A DNA stretch of 64,000 nucleotides, taken from positions 1 to 64,000 of the forward strand of contig JASMKZ010000003.1 of assembly GCA_030748955.1 (NCBI GenBank), in the 5' to 3' direction. Under the pieces are notes generated by a model, which saw only the letters and a list, made by a program, of their open reading frames with translations, did not search any database and was not told where the DNA came from. Position numbers and translations under genes: made by a program. The first letter of the stretch is position 1; the number at the start of each line of letters is the position of its first letter. Origin of the DNA: Fidelibacterota bacterium. GTDB lineage: Bacteria > Fidelibacterota > Marinisomatia > SCGC-AAA003-L08 > D37C17. Shown here one piece after another: positions 30,114-39,142 of this stretch.

Positions 30114-30125
30114 GTAAGTACTTAC
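30114..30125. promoter_or_regulatory. Candidate TetR-family operator
   Basis: GTAAGTACTTAC is a perfect 12-bp palindrome in the 126-bp gap between the TetR gene and the small Cys-rich gene. Its form resembles many TetR-family sites. A related imperfect site (TTTGTAAATTACTAAA on the minus strand) touches the TetR start codon at 30733-30748, which would suit autorepression. Confidence 0.45.
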
Positions 30126-30148
30126 TAACATACAATGCAATATATTTT

Positions 30149-30733
30149 TTATTTAAGAGACCTTAGAAAATTATCAATACCAATCTCTATGATTTGGTCA
30201 AAATCATATGTTTTAACTTCTCTTAATAGAAATACATTTTGTACAATATTAAAAAAACCAATACTATTTATTAAAAGTTTTACGGTAATATCGCTATTAA
30301 CTTCTTTCCTGTACCCCCAATGCTTCTTACCATAGTCAACTATTTGCTCAATGGGTCCAGCTATTTGGCTCTCATATATAGCAGCATATTTAAAAAAGGT
30401 TTTTTTTCTGTACATCCCTATATATAAGAAAATTTTAAATAGCTTCCTTTGGAGTGGGTCAGATTTGATTGCTTTTGTAAAAAATTTAATTAACTCAGTC
30501 CTAAAATTTTCTTCACTATTAATATTAAGTGATTCAAAGCCAACAATCATTTTGAAAAACTTATCTGTAAGAATATCTAAAAGAGATTCTTTATTAGTGA
30601 AGTGCCTAAATAGAGTGACCTCAGCAACCCCAGATTCTTCTGCAATTTCCTTAGTTGAAATCTGTTGGAATGGCTTTTTATCAATTAAAGAAAGTGTACC
30701 ATCAAGCAACTTATCTTTTGTTTCTTTAGACAT
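30149..30733 (-). CDS. TetR/AcrR family transcriptional regulator
   Basis: The 194-residue protein has the TetR helix-turn-helix at residues 22-50 (ISTKEIAEESGVAEVTLFRHF), followed by NKESLLDILTDKF. The C-terminal ligand domain is not recognisable. Such proteins are usually repressors released by a small ligand. The neighbouring small Cys-rich gene and the operator-like palindromes suggest local control. Both flanks carry copies of an 81-bp repeat, which may mark an inserted or duplicated patch. Confidence 0.9.
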   Translation of the reverse strand: MSKETKDKLLDGTLSLIDKKPFQQISTKEIAEESGVAEVTLFRHFTNKESLLDILTDKFFKMIVGFESLNINSEENFRTELIKFFTKAIKSDPLQRKLFKIFLYIGMYRKKTFFKYAAIYESQIAGPIEQIVDYGKKHWGYRKEVNSDITVKLLINSIGFFNIVQNVFLLREVKTYDFDQIIEIGIDNFLRSLK

Positions 30734-30748
30734 TTAGTAATTTACAAA
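30733..30748. promoter_or_regulatory. Second candidate TetR site at the TetR start codon
   Basis: TTTAGTAATTTACAAA has GTAA/TTAC half sites like the stronger palindrome at 30114-30125, and it abuts the ATG of the repressor gene. Confidence 0.3.
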
Positions 30749-30756
30749 CATCCATC

Positions 30757-30837
30757 AGAATAAGCGCCTAATTATTTACTACTGAGATACATACAAACTG
30801 GATTTGGAAGGAAAAATTGGAGAGGTAGGCTTAACTG
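30757..30837 (+). repeat. 81-bp direct repeat, copy 2
   Basis: It matches 29602-29682 at a constant offset of 1155 bp and about 85 percent identity by eye. Its end runs 7 bp into the 3' end of the GH16 gene. Confidence 0.75.
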
Positions 30838-32234
30838 TTGAGTATGATATTAACTAATACAACAATATCAAGTACATTTAGTTGTCCATCTTCATTTACA
30901 TCACCTGCTACATCGTAGTCATTACTAAGTATCAGGTTTACTGTCATTACTATATCAATAACATTTATTATACCATCAGCATTCACATCACCTAATACGT
31001 TATCAGATTCAGAGAGTTCACATGAACCAAAATAGTAGGGCCCCAAAACCAAATCTGTGTTTGAAAAAGTGAACTGGCGGTCGCTCCATTGGCCAAATCC
31101 ACATTCTGCAGGTAAATCTGGCTCCCAACCTGGACTATCCCAATAATCATAAAATCCATTCCTGAATTTATAGGTATAGGTGCCTGGGGATATTGAAACT
31201 GTTAACGACCAAATACCATTCCCTTGATCTGACATTAATAATCCTGAAGGGCCCGCTAATTGTGAATCTCCACCTGAAACATATACTCCTGTTCCGTCTA
31301 CCTCTTCATATTGCATATCTACCAAGAAGGTAACTGTTGGGTCTATTGGTATATCAACACAATTCCCATTATCACATGTTTGGCCTTCATCACATATTAT
31401 ATCTGCGCATGAATCTTGATATTCATATACTCGCACATAATCAATCTCCATGGGACTTTCAGTGAAACCGGAAGCAATACTTGGCTCTATAGCAATATTT
31501 AATAATAAATACAGTTCGGAATCAAATGGCCATGTATCTGAATTATAATTAGCTGGATCATAGGTGTAATGAATATTTCCATCCACACTAAATATCATTT
31601 CCTGTGCAGACCAATCGATAGTGTATATATGGAATTGACTTGAAGCAGTTGATATATATTGACCTCCTAAATTGATTGTACCCCCGTAACTTGAAGGGGT
31701 ATGAATGGCACTTTGAACATAATTTTGGTTAGATCCCCAGTGTTCCATAATATCTACTTCGCCACAAGCAGGCCAGGGGGTGGTTCCATAACCCTGAGTC
31801 TCCCAATACGCTCCTGGTTCGTTAATATTCTTTCCTAACATCCAAATTGCAGGCCAGGTGCCAAAACCTTGAGGTAGTTTTGCTCTAATTTCCACTTTCC
31901 CATAAGTGAACGCATATTTCGAGTTTAGCCTTGCTGAAGTATATTCTTTTGTGTGCCCCTGATCTGTATAGGTTTCCTTCTTGGCAACAATCTTTAAGGT
32001 GCCATTACTTACATACGAGTTGACTATACGGTCCGTATAATGTTGTACTTCACCATTATACCACCCCCCACCCAATGGTAACTGTGTTTGATGGAACCAA
32101 TTTGCTGAATTAATTGCACCGTTACCGTCAAATTCATCAGACCAGACTAATTGCCAATCCTGAGCGTGTCCGAAACTAATAGCAAGAATAGAAACTAATA
32201 ATGCATAATATTTTATTAAAGTCGTTAAAAACAT
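30831..32234 (-). CDS. Secreted GH16 endo-beta-1,3-glucanase (laminarinase) with CBM-like and dockerin-like domains
   Basis: It should cut laminarin outside the cell. A signal peptide (cleavage after residue 24, GHA-QD) leads into a GH16 domain (26-275), with WSDEFDG near the start and the catalytic motif E159-V-D161-I-M-E164. A short Cys-rich linker (CADIICDEGQTCDNGNC) follows. Next comes a beta-sandwich module (about 298-405; VTFLVDMQ, YTYKFRNG, QWSDRQF) that resembles starch-binding CBM folds. The last 60 residues carry two dockerin-type calcium loops (GDVNADGIINVID, GDVNEDGQLNVLD). The CBM module is nearly the same as the one in the GH16 gene at the right edge. The 467-residue gene is last in a minus-strand run that includes the CotH gene. 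Confidence 0.92.
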   Translation of the reverse strand: MFLTTLIKYYALLVSILAISFGHAQDWQLVWSDEFDGNGAINSANWFHQTQLPLGGGWYNGEVQHYTDRIVNSYVSNGTLKIVAKKETYTDQGHTKEYTSARLNSKYAFTYGKVEIRAKLPQGFGTWPAIWMLGKNINEPGAYWETQGYGTTPWPACGEVDIMEHWGSNQNYVQSAIHTPSSYGGTINLGGQYISTASSQFHIYTIDWSAQEMIFSVDGNIHYTYDPANYNSDTWPFDSELYLLLNIAIEPSIASGFTESPMEIDYVRVYEYQDSCADIICDEGQTCDNGNCVDIPIDPTVTFLVDMQYEEVDGTGVYVSGGDSQLAGPSGLLMSDQGNGIWSLTVSISPGTYTYKFRNGFYDYWDSPGWEPDLPAECGFGQWSDRQFTFSNTDLVLGPYYFGSCELSESDNVLGDVNADGIINVIDIVMTVNLILSNDYDVAGDVNEDGQLNVLDIVVLVNIILNS

Positions 32235-32251
32235 TCAATTCCTGATTTTAA

Positions 32252-32270
32252 ACTTTTTGTAGTAAAAAGT
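32252..32270 (-). terminator. AT-rich hairpin between CotH and GH16 genes
   Basis: ACTTTTT and AAAAAGT form a 7-bp stem with a 5-base loop in the 86-bp gap. It is low in G-C pairs and may be only a weak terminator. Confidence 0.25.
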
Positions 32271-32320
32271 ACTGCTATATACATTTTTATCATATTACCC
32301 TATAAAAAGACTTTATATGT

Positions 32321-35300
32321 TTAGTTACCTAAAATAATGTTAACAAGCTGAACAATATCAAGCACATTTAAAACACCATCCTGATTCATATCTCCAAATA
32401 AAATATAATCATCATCATTTAAAATAGTACTTACAAGGGAAACCACATCCAGAACGTTCAATAAACCATCACTATTCATATCCCCTAGCAGAAATTGCTC
32501 CGATTCTTCATTAGATATGCCTGGAGTTGGGCTTTCAAAAAACTGCCATTCATCCACACCATCTGATACTCTGCCGTAAGAGACATCTTCGGTTTGTGCA
32601 TCAAATGAAAGACCATCTATTAAGTTTCCATATATATCATATAATCCGATATCTTCACCATCACTTGTTAGCTTGAAATTTGTATGAAGCGGACCATCTT
32701 CCTGATCGTTATCTGCCCAGATTAGTAAAAATCCCTCTCCTGATATTTCAATATTTGGGAATATCCACATATAAGGCTCACTCAAATTGTCTGTAAGTGA
32801 ATATCCTGATAAATTTATTGTTTGCTCTGTATTATAATAGAGTTCAATCCAATCTTCATATTGACCCATCTCATCAGCAATAATGGTTCCATTATCAGCT
32901 AATAATTCATTAATTAGTATTATGGGAGGGTTGTTATCTTCAACAAAAACGGCAGTAAAATCTATATTGCTAGATAAAGTTAAAGTAAGCGTGGGCTCAT
33001 ATACAACGCCAGGCCCAGCCCAATGTGAAAAAATATACCCGGAATTTGGAACGGCTGTTAACTCAATTGGGACATCATTAAAATAGGTTGCTTCCCAAGG
33101 GTTTTCAGGAATTTCTTGATCAGAGGTATATATTCTACCTCCACCCTCAGGAGTGGATGAAACTGTTATAGTAGAGGATTCTGATAACCCAAAATATGAA
33201 GATAAATGATTGTATACATAATCATGGCGCAAATTCCCAAATTGTGTTATGGTATTTACATTTTGATACCATTGACTTATACTACCTCCCCATCTATCAA
33301 TATGGTTTGGCATTTCATCTGAAATATTTACGACAGTATTTGCAATATGCTGATTAACATAATCTGGCTTAAAGCGTGTACTTAAATAAAAACAGAAATG
33401 ATTAATAAACTGAATTTGGAACTCCTGGTTCTCCATTAAACTTCTAAATAAAAACGTCGACCAGGGAGGGTTAGGCCACCCCGGTCCATTAGCCTCTAAA
33501 GCAAATTGGAGAGTGTTATGCCCATACCATTCAACAAGCCCAAAACTAAAATCCGTATCATATAATATCCATTTCCACTTGCTGCCGGTAATTTGAGGTC
33601 TCCAAAATTTGATATTATTTCCAGGCCAATCAGTATTTGCAATAAAAATTTGTGCTATATAGTAATCAATGAAGTTGTTTATATCCATTTGTTCTTCAAC
33701 AACCATGTAATTGTCCGGATTACTTAGCGGGTTATGCTCAATAAAACTTATCATATTCAAATAATCTTGATTATCCCCTTCAACAATTCCAGCATTGGCC
33801 TCTAGTTCATCTATCTCATCAGGGTCAACACCAGGATTATTATCAGCTAAAAACTCTTCATTTACTTTCTCTCTAATATTATGAATTCCCCAGTATTCTC
33901 CATTTATATACACTACGGCAGGCTTATATGCTTGATGATCAACCCCCGTATTATCCATTAGTCCAGTTGCCATACCATCTCTAAGCATTGAATTTGAACT
34001 CCAGTTTTCTCCACTATACCAATCATTCCCTGAGTTTCTAAGCACAATTGATTCAAACTCATGGATGTCTTTATCTGGGAATATCTGATAATTAATCTTA
34101 TTTGATCCATATTCTGAGCGAGCGAAAATGGATAGTGATTTCTGAGCCATTGCACGGCTCCAACCACCAAAAATCTTTACTCCCGCATCTTGACTAAACC
34201 CCAACGTTCCATCTGTTTCAAAAAATTCTATATGAATGGGCCGCTCCCAATCTTCCCAGAAATTTGCTCCAAAAAATGGCATATCACTACTTGCATTATC
34301 ACCTAAAACGTAAATCCCAATATCATTATCCCAAAAATTTTCAGGATTAGTTGACAAGGAAACAACTGGAAGATTTACCTCTTCATCAATTAAATATGTT
34401 TGTGTGGTTATTTTATTTTCTATGCAATCGGTGGAAACAGTAGCGGCTCTTAAAACAGCAGTTTGTTCAATCATTATTGGATTTTCATAAATGAATGAAT
34501 CTATCGTTGGCTTAGAGCCGTCTAAAGTATAATATACAGGATGATCAGTAAGACTTGTAGAAATCTGCACCTCTACAGCTGTCAAATAAAACCCTCCATC
34601 ATATGAAAAATCTGGATAATCACAAAATACATTATAACCTTCATCTCCATTTGATTCACCTGGTGTAGGCTCTGAAAAATACACCCAAGTCCCTGAGTCA
34701 CCAAATTGGCGACCATATGAAATATCAGTGGGTATTACAATTGGATCTACAATATCTTCAGTTACACTTTCAATATTTGTTAATAAGATAGATTCACCGG
34801 AGGATGAAATTTTAAAATTTGTATGCAAATTAGATGATCCAAAATTAAGAATCTCTGCCGCTCCCTGAGCATCAACTGGAGCACTACTCATACCTAATGT
34901 TAAAAAGGGAATAAGGCTCATATCAGATGAAATAGCATCATAATTGTGAACCTGCATTGTTAATATATTCTCATCCTCCTGCAGAACATCCAAAAAAGAA
35001 CCTACTTCAAATTTATCCGGCAATCCGCCACTGTAAATCTGGGCTTCATGCCATTCATTAGCACCCGTATTATAATTTGGAACAACCCCCGGTGTTCCAA
35101 TATTAGCCCGTGCTATCTCAACCCCATTTATGTATGCTACAAAGGCATCATCATAATCAACATGTAAAACTATATCAAGTAGATTATCGAGAGATTCAAT
35201 AGTAAAAGTTTTTCTCATAAATACTGACATAACTTGTGGAACCAAAGTTGCATCATCTCCATCTCCATACCCAAACCCGCTTGGACCAACCAACCAAGAT

Positions 35301-35701
35301 GAATCTACAAAATCGATTTCCTTCCAATTACTTGGAGGCTCCTGAGTTCCAATAAAATAACTCCAACTATCACCCCAATCTATGACGGTCTCCCAATGCT
35401 GAATTAAATATTGATCTTCTCCTGAAGCAAAAACAAGTAAATATTCATTTGGATTAATATTAATATTTGGGAATATCCACTTAAATGGTTCCTCAATATC
35501 ATCAGATAAACCATAGCCATCTAAATTAACAATAAAATCGTTAGTATTATATAATTCAATCCAATCAGGTGTATCACCATCTGATGTATAAATTGTATTT
35601 GAATTTGATGACATAATTTCATTAATATGGATCTGCGAAAATAAATCCGTAGAAATTATGATTAAAAATGCAAAAGCTAATATGTAGATATTCCTATTCA
35701 T
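32321..35701 (-). CDS. Secreted CotH-kinase-family protein with lamin-tail and dockerin-like domains
   Basis: The 1126-residue protein has a signal peptide (MNRNIYILAFAFLIIISTDLFS). A lamin-tail domain (HINEIMSSN, DWIELYNT) is interrupted by a jelly-roll insert (about 90-230). A chitobiase-C-like segment (YYTLDGSKPT) lies near 380. The CotH domain spans about 440-860 (SLSIFARSEYG, LRDGMATGLM, the metal motif YDTDFSFG). An InlB-like repeat (FSHWAGPG), a second lamin-tail domain and two dockerin loops follow. CotH of Bacillus spores is an atypical protein kinase. In secreted bacterial proteins of this layout the role is unknown, with surface or polysaccharide attachment usually suggested. Here it stands among laminarinases and ends in the same dockerin type. 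Confidence 0.85.
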   Translation of the reverse strand: MNRNIYILAFAFLIIISTDLFSQIHINEIMSSNSNTIYTSDGDTPDWIELYNTNDFIVNLDGYGLSDDIEEPFKWIFPNININPNEYLLVFASGEDQYLIQHWETVIDWGDSWSYFIGTQEPPSNWKEIDFVDSSWLVGPSGFGYGDGDDATLVPQVMSVFMRKTFTIESLDNLLDIVLHVDYDDAFVAYINGVEIARANIGTPGVVPNYNTGANEWHEAQIYSGGLPDKFEVGSFLDVLQEDENILTMQVHNYDAISSDMSLIPFLTLGMSSAPVDAQGAAEILNFGSSNLHTNFKISSSGESILLTNIESVTEDIVDPIVIPTDISYGRQFGDSGTWVYFSEPTPGESNGDEGYNVFCDYPDFSYDGGFYLTAVEVQISTSLTDHPVYYTLDGSKPTIDSFIYENPIMIEQTAVLRAATVSTDCIENKITTQTYLIDEEVNLPVVSLSTNPENFWDNDIGIYVLGDNASSDMPFFGANFWEDWERPIHIEFFETDGTLGFSQDAGVKIFGGWSRAMAQKSLSIFARSEYGSNKINYQIFPDKDIHEFESIVLRNSGNDWYSGENWSSNSMLRDGMATGLMDNTGVDHQAYKPAVVYINGEYWGIHNIREKVNEEFLADNNPGVDPDEIDELEANAGIVEGDNQDYLNMISFIEHNPLSNPDNYMVVEEQMDINNFIDYYIAQIFIANTDWPGNNIKFWRPQITGSKWKWILYDTDFSFGLVEWYGHNTLQFALEANGPGWPNPPWSTFLFRSLMENQEFQIQFINHFCFYLSTRFKPDYVNQHIANTVVNISDEMPNHIDRWGGSISQWYQNVNTITQFGNLRHDYVYNHLSSYFGLSESSTITVSSTPEGGGRIYTSDQEIPENPWEATYFNDVPIELTAVPNSGYIFSHWAGPGVVYEPTLTLTLSSNIDFTAVFVEDNNPPIILINELLADNGTIIADEMGQYEDWIELYYNTEQTINLSGYSLTDNLSEPYMWIFPNIEISGEGFLLIWADNDQEDGPLHTNFKLTSDGEDIGLYDIYGNLIDGLSFDAQTEDVSYGRVSDGVDEWQFFESPTPGISNEESEQFLLGDMNSDGLLNVLDVVSLVSTILNDDDYILFGDMNQDGVLNVLDIVQLVNIILGN

Positions 35702-35782
35702 TCCTCCAGCATGTACGTATTCATTGTAATTTACACTTATTTACTCTATTATTTAAAGGCACTATTCCTCTTCTTGAAATAG

Positions 35783-35798
35783 TGTGATGCGTATCACA
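35783..35798. promoter_or_regulatory. Perfect CRP/FNR-family-like palindrome upstream of the CotH gene
   Basis: TGTGATGCGTATCACA matches the CRP form TGTGA-N6-TCACA exactly, with perfect half sites. It lies 82 bp before the CotH start codon, in the 185-bp gap behind the lipoprotein GH16 gene. An adjacent 7-bp hairpin (CACTATT/AATAGTG) overlaps its left side. It could switch the CotH-GH16 pair according to carbon status, if a CRP homologue exists in this genome. Confidence 0.5.
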
Positions 35799-35886
35799 AA
35801 AGACACCTAAATGCTTATACGGAAAAAGGCTCTGGAGTGGTTTCCATATTTACTACTCTCAAAGTATGATATTAAGTAAAGCGTAT

Positions 35887-36678
35887 TTATTGGTACACTT
35901 TAATCCAATCAATTATAAATTGAGATTTTCTAAAATCATCCTCCGGATCGCCTGGCCAAAACCCTCCTATAGCTTGATTTATAATTAAAAAATAATTGTT
36001 ATCAAATGGCCATTTATCATCAAAATAATCTTTTTTATCAATTCTATGATATATATTGTTATCAATAAACCAAACCAGTGATTGTGAATTCCACTCCAAT
36101 CCAAATGTATGAAATTCTATATCCATATTATCTATTATCATATTTCCACCTATTTGGGTGTTATTCATATGATTATACTTTTCAGAATGAATTGTACCAT
36201 AGATAATATCTTCATTATTTACATGTTCCATAATATCGATTTCACCACAATTTGGCCAGCCATCAGTGTATATAGTTTCACTGAGCAGCCAGATTGCCGG
36301 CCATAGACCTTTTTGTCTTGGTATCTTTGCCCTAATTTCAAACCTCCCATATTTCCAACGGGACTTTCCGCTTGTATTTATTCTACCTGATGTATAATTA
36401 GCTGTGCCGTAGCTTTCTTTAATTCCCTGAATCACTAAATTATTTTTTTCTATATATATATTATCTTGCTTGTCAGTGTATGCTTGCAATTCATTATTCA
36501 CCCATCCCGGGTCTCTAATTTCTATATTCCATTTATTTGTATCTAGACGACTCTCATTAAATTCCTCACTCCAAATAAGCTGATAATCACTTTTTAATAT
36601 CCCAATATGAGTTAGATTACTTTTATAAGACATACAAGAAAGTAACAATAATAAAATGGAAAGTATTAATATTTTCAT
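35887..36678 (-). CDS. GH16 endo-beta-1,3-glucanase, lipoprotein
   Basis: The 263-residue protein is a bare catalytic domain with a lipoprotein signal: hydrophobic residues 3-14, then LLSC with Cys15 as the lipid site. It is probably anchored in the outer membrane. WSEEFNESRLDTNKW begins the domain and E146-I-D148-I-M-E151 is the active site. WPAIWLL and the C-terminal IDWIKVYQ are also family features. It lacks the CBM and dockerin tail of its neighbours. It follows pyruvate kinase by 57 bp. Confidence 0.92.
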   Translation of the reverse strand: MKILILSILLLLLSCMSYKSNLTHIGILKSDYQLIWSEEFNESRLDTNKWNIEIRDPGWVNNELQAYTDKQDNIYIEKNNLVIQGIKESYGTANYTSGRINTSGKSRWKYGRFEIRAKIPRQKGLWPAIWLLSETIYTDGWPNCGEIDIMEHVNNEDIIYGTIHSEKYNHMNNTQIGGNMIIDNMDIEFHTFGLEWNSQSLVWFIDNNIYHRIDKKDYFDDKWPFDNNYFLIINQAIGGFWPGDPEDDFRKSQFIIDWIKVYQ

Positions 36679-36735
36679 AAGTTCATTTACTATATGTCAA
36701 AGCGATTTTTCATGGCATTATACTGACAGACCTGT

Positions 36736-38145
36736 TTATTCCACTTTATGAATCTTTAGCATATTGGTAGTTCCACTCACGCCGGCAGATACACCAGCTG
36801 TAATAATAAATAAATCTCCTTTATCTACAAACTCTAGATCACTAAGTAAACTGCCCGTATTTTGAATCATTTCTTCAGTAGTGGAATAGGGCTCTACCAA
36901 GACGGGAGTAACTCCCCAGATCAAAGACAGCTGAGAACATACTTTTTCATTTGTGCATAAGGCAAATATTCTGGCTTTAGGCCTATACCGGGCCATTTTC
37001 ATTGCAGTTAAACCCGATTCTGTCATGATAACAATATTATTAATCGACAAGTCATTGGATAAAATCATTGCAGCATGACAAATAGAGCCACGAAAATCTT
37101 GTATACGCCAACGTTCCTGATATATATAACGATTAAAATTTCGAGTATCTAAATCTTTATCTATTGAGCATGCAACTTCATCCATCATTTTTACAGATTC
37201 CACTGCATATTCACCCACTGTGGTTTCACCAGAGAGCATCATTGCATCCGCCCCATCATATATTGCATTGGCAATATCATTCACTTCCGCTCTAGTTGGA
37301 TTTGGGCTATGAATCATTGTATCTAACATTTGTGTTGCAATGATAACCGGTTTTCTTTTCTGCAGACATTCATTTACAATTTTTTTCTGCAGTATAGGTA
37401 GTTCTTTAAGAGGCATCTCAACTCCTAAATCCCCCCGGGCAACCAAAATACCATCAAAAGAATCAATAATTACACCTAAATTATCAATGGCTTCCGGTTT
37501 TTCAATTTTGGCAATTACCGGGATTGATGCCCCCACTCTTTCTAATTCTTTATTTATTGTACCATAATCATTAGCTGATCGAACAAATGACATTGCCAGC
37601 CAATCTGCACCGAGTTCAACCGCCAACTTTAAATCTCTCTTATCTTTCTCAGTCAGTGAGGGCAAATCTAACTTGACACCGGGAAAGTTCACTCCTTTTC
37701 CAGATGAAATCTCTCCTGAATTATGCGCTGAGAGTTTTAAGGTATTATCTTCAACTTCTGCAATATCAAAGGATAAACTTCCATCATTTACCTTCACTGC
37801 TCCACCGGAAGAATGTGAAGTAAAAGACAAATCTATATTTAAAGGAATATCACAATTAGTACCGCCCAAAGTATAATGGTTCCCCTTCTTAATTGTAATA
37901 CTACCATTTTTCAGTTTTCCAACTCTAATCTTAGGTCCACATAAATCAAATAAGATGGCAACAGTCCTACTATATTTCACTGCCTGATCTCTAATAAAAT
38001 GAATATGCTTATCTAAACCAATCTTTTCATTGTAGTGGGACATATTAATCCGGGCAACATCCATTCCATTATCCATCAGCCCTGAAATAGTTTCCTGATT
38101 AAATGAAGAAGGGCCAAGTGTGGCTATAATTTTTGTTTTTCTCAT
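36736..38145 (-). CDS. pyk: Pyruvate kinase
   Basis: The last step of glycolysis: PEP plus ADP gives pyruvate and ATP. It has 469 residues, as usual. Motifs seen are TKIIATLGPSS and RINMSHYN at the start, the active-site VIAKIEKPEAIDNLG, GILVARGDLGVEMPL and ATQMLDTMIHSPNPTRAEVNDIANA. The C-terminal regulatory domain is complete. It is placed within the laminarin region, next to the sugar kinase gene (80-bp gap). Confidence 0.97.
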   Translation of the reverse strand: MRKTKIIATLGPSSFNQETISGLMDNGMDVARINMSHYNEKIGLDKHIHFIRDQAVKYSRTVAILFDLCGPKIRVGKLKNGSITIKKGNHYTLGGTNCDIPLNIDLSFTSHSSGGAVKVNDGSLSFDIAEVEDNTLKLSAHNSGEISSGKGVNFPGVKLDLPSLTEKDKRDLKLAVELGADWLAMSFVRSANDYGTINKELERVGASIPVIAKIEKPEAIDNLGVIIDSFDGILVARGDLGVEMPLKELPILQKKIVNECLQKRKPVIIATQMLDTMIHSPNPTRAEVNDIANAIYDGADAMMLSGETTVGEYAVESVKMMDEVACSIDKDLDTRNFNRYIYQERWRIQDFRGSICHAAMILSNDLSINNIVIMTESGLTAMKMARYRPKARIFALCTNEKVCSQLSLIWGVTPVLVEPYSTTEEMIQNTGSLLSDLEFVDKGDLFIITAGVSAGVSGTTNMLKIHKVE

Positions 38146-38225
38146 TTTTTTCGCTTGACTCCTAATTAATAATTATTATTGATTCCTTATCTGACAATTA
38201 AATGGTTAGTTTATTAATGCTCACT

Positions 38226-39119
38226 TCAATTTTTCTGTTTAATGAACATCGCTGCACCCAGATGTGTAGAATTTAACTGATCTTTACTTGCCTTAATTTT
38301 AATGGAATGGTAGATAAATGATGGGCTGTACTCAGAGAGGACAGCCTCCATTGAACCTTTAAAATACGGAAATGCTCTCGATATCCCCCCACCCAAGGTA
38401 ACAACAGCCGGATCTAGGAGGTTAACCAGATGGCTAATGACTAATCCCAGTTTATGCCCAAACTCTTGCCAGATATTTTGGGCTTTTACATTACCATCTT
38501 CAGCCATTTGAAATAGTTCTTTAGGAGATTTTACCTCTGAAAATTCTATTATTGATAATTTTTCGATGCCCTCTATGGAAATCTCATCTTCCCAGACGCC
38601 CCATTTTACTGGAGAAATACCATATTCAGCTCCCATGCCATGAGAACCGGTAAATACTCTCCCTTCTATGACAACTCCAACTCCTAGTCCCGAACCCAGG
38701 GTCAAGCCAGTAATTACACTTTCTTTGCGGTAATGTCTATACCACTCCCCCCATACAAAGAGATTCGCATCATTTTCTATTTTCACAGGAATACCCAGTT
38801 CAGATTCCATTAACCCCGCCAAATTTGTATTTTGCAGCATGGTTAAATTAGGGGTATCAAGAATCAGTCCTTTCCGGCTGTCCAATGGCCCCGGTGCAGA
38901 TATGCCTAGGCCAACAATCTCATCCATACTGATATTATGTTCACTGTATAGCCTTTTAAGTTGATTGGTAAATCCAGAAATGAGGTCTGGCTTACTACCA
39001 TATTCCTTTATATAAGACTCCATTGACATACCAACTTGATTGAAATCTAAATCAAACAAGGCAGAAGTAAAGGTGGTTCCGCCAATATCCATAGTGATAA
39101 TATATTTTTTCTTATTCAT
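38226..39119 (-). CDS. ROK-family sugar kinase (probable glucokinase)
   Basis: It probably phosphorylates glucose freed from laminarin. The 297-residue protein has the ATP motif DIGGTTFTSALFDLD, the catalytic Asp in ENDANLFVWGEW, GLTLGSGLGVGVV and the second phosphate loop VTLGGGISRAFPYF. The zinc-binding CXCGXXGC motif of most ROK proteins is absent; after GSHGMGAEYGISPV the sequence reads KWGVWEDE. It starts 23 bp after the SurA-like gene. Substrate is inferred from context and not from the sequence. Confidence 0.85.
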   Translation of the reverse strand: MNKKKYIITMDIGGTTFTSALFDLDFNQVGMSMESYIKEYGSKPDLISGFTNQLKRLYSEHNISMDEIVGLGISAPGPLDSRKGLILDTPNLTMLQNTNLAGLMESELGIPVKIENDANLFVWGEWYRHYRKESVITGLTLGSGLGVGVVIEGRVFTGSHGMGAEYGISPVKWGVWEDEISIEGIEKLSIIEFSEVKSPKELFQMAEDGNVKAQNIWQEFGHKLGLVISHLVNLLDPAVVTLGGGISRAFPYFKGSMEAVLSEYSPSFIYHSIKIKASKDQLNSTHLGAAMFIKQKN

Positions 39120-39142
39120 AGTAAGAAAAATCGTAAGAATTA

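Noticed and set aside
35820-35880. Possible further copy of the 81-bp repeat (TTTACTAC near 35850)
   Set aside because: Only short words match and no continuous alignment can be made.
36679-36735. LacI-type operator (TCAAAGCGATTTTTCA) upstream of the lipoprotein GH16 gene
   Set aside because: The half sites agree at only a few outer positions, and no similar sequence is seen at the other loci.
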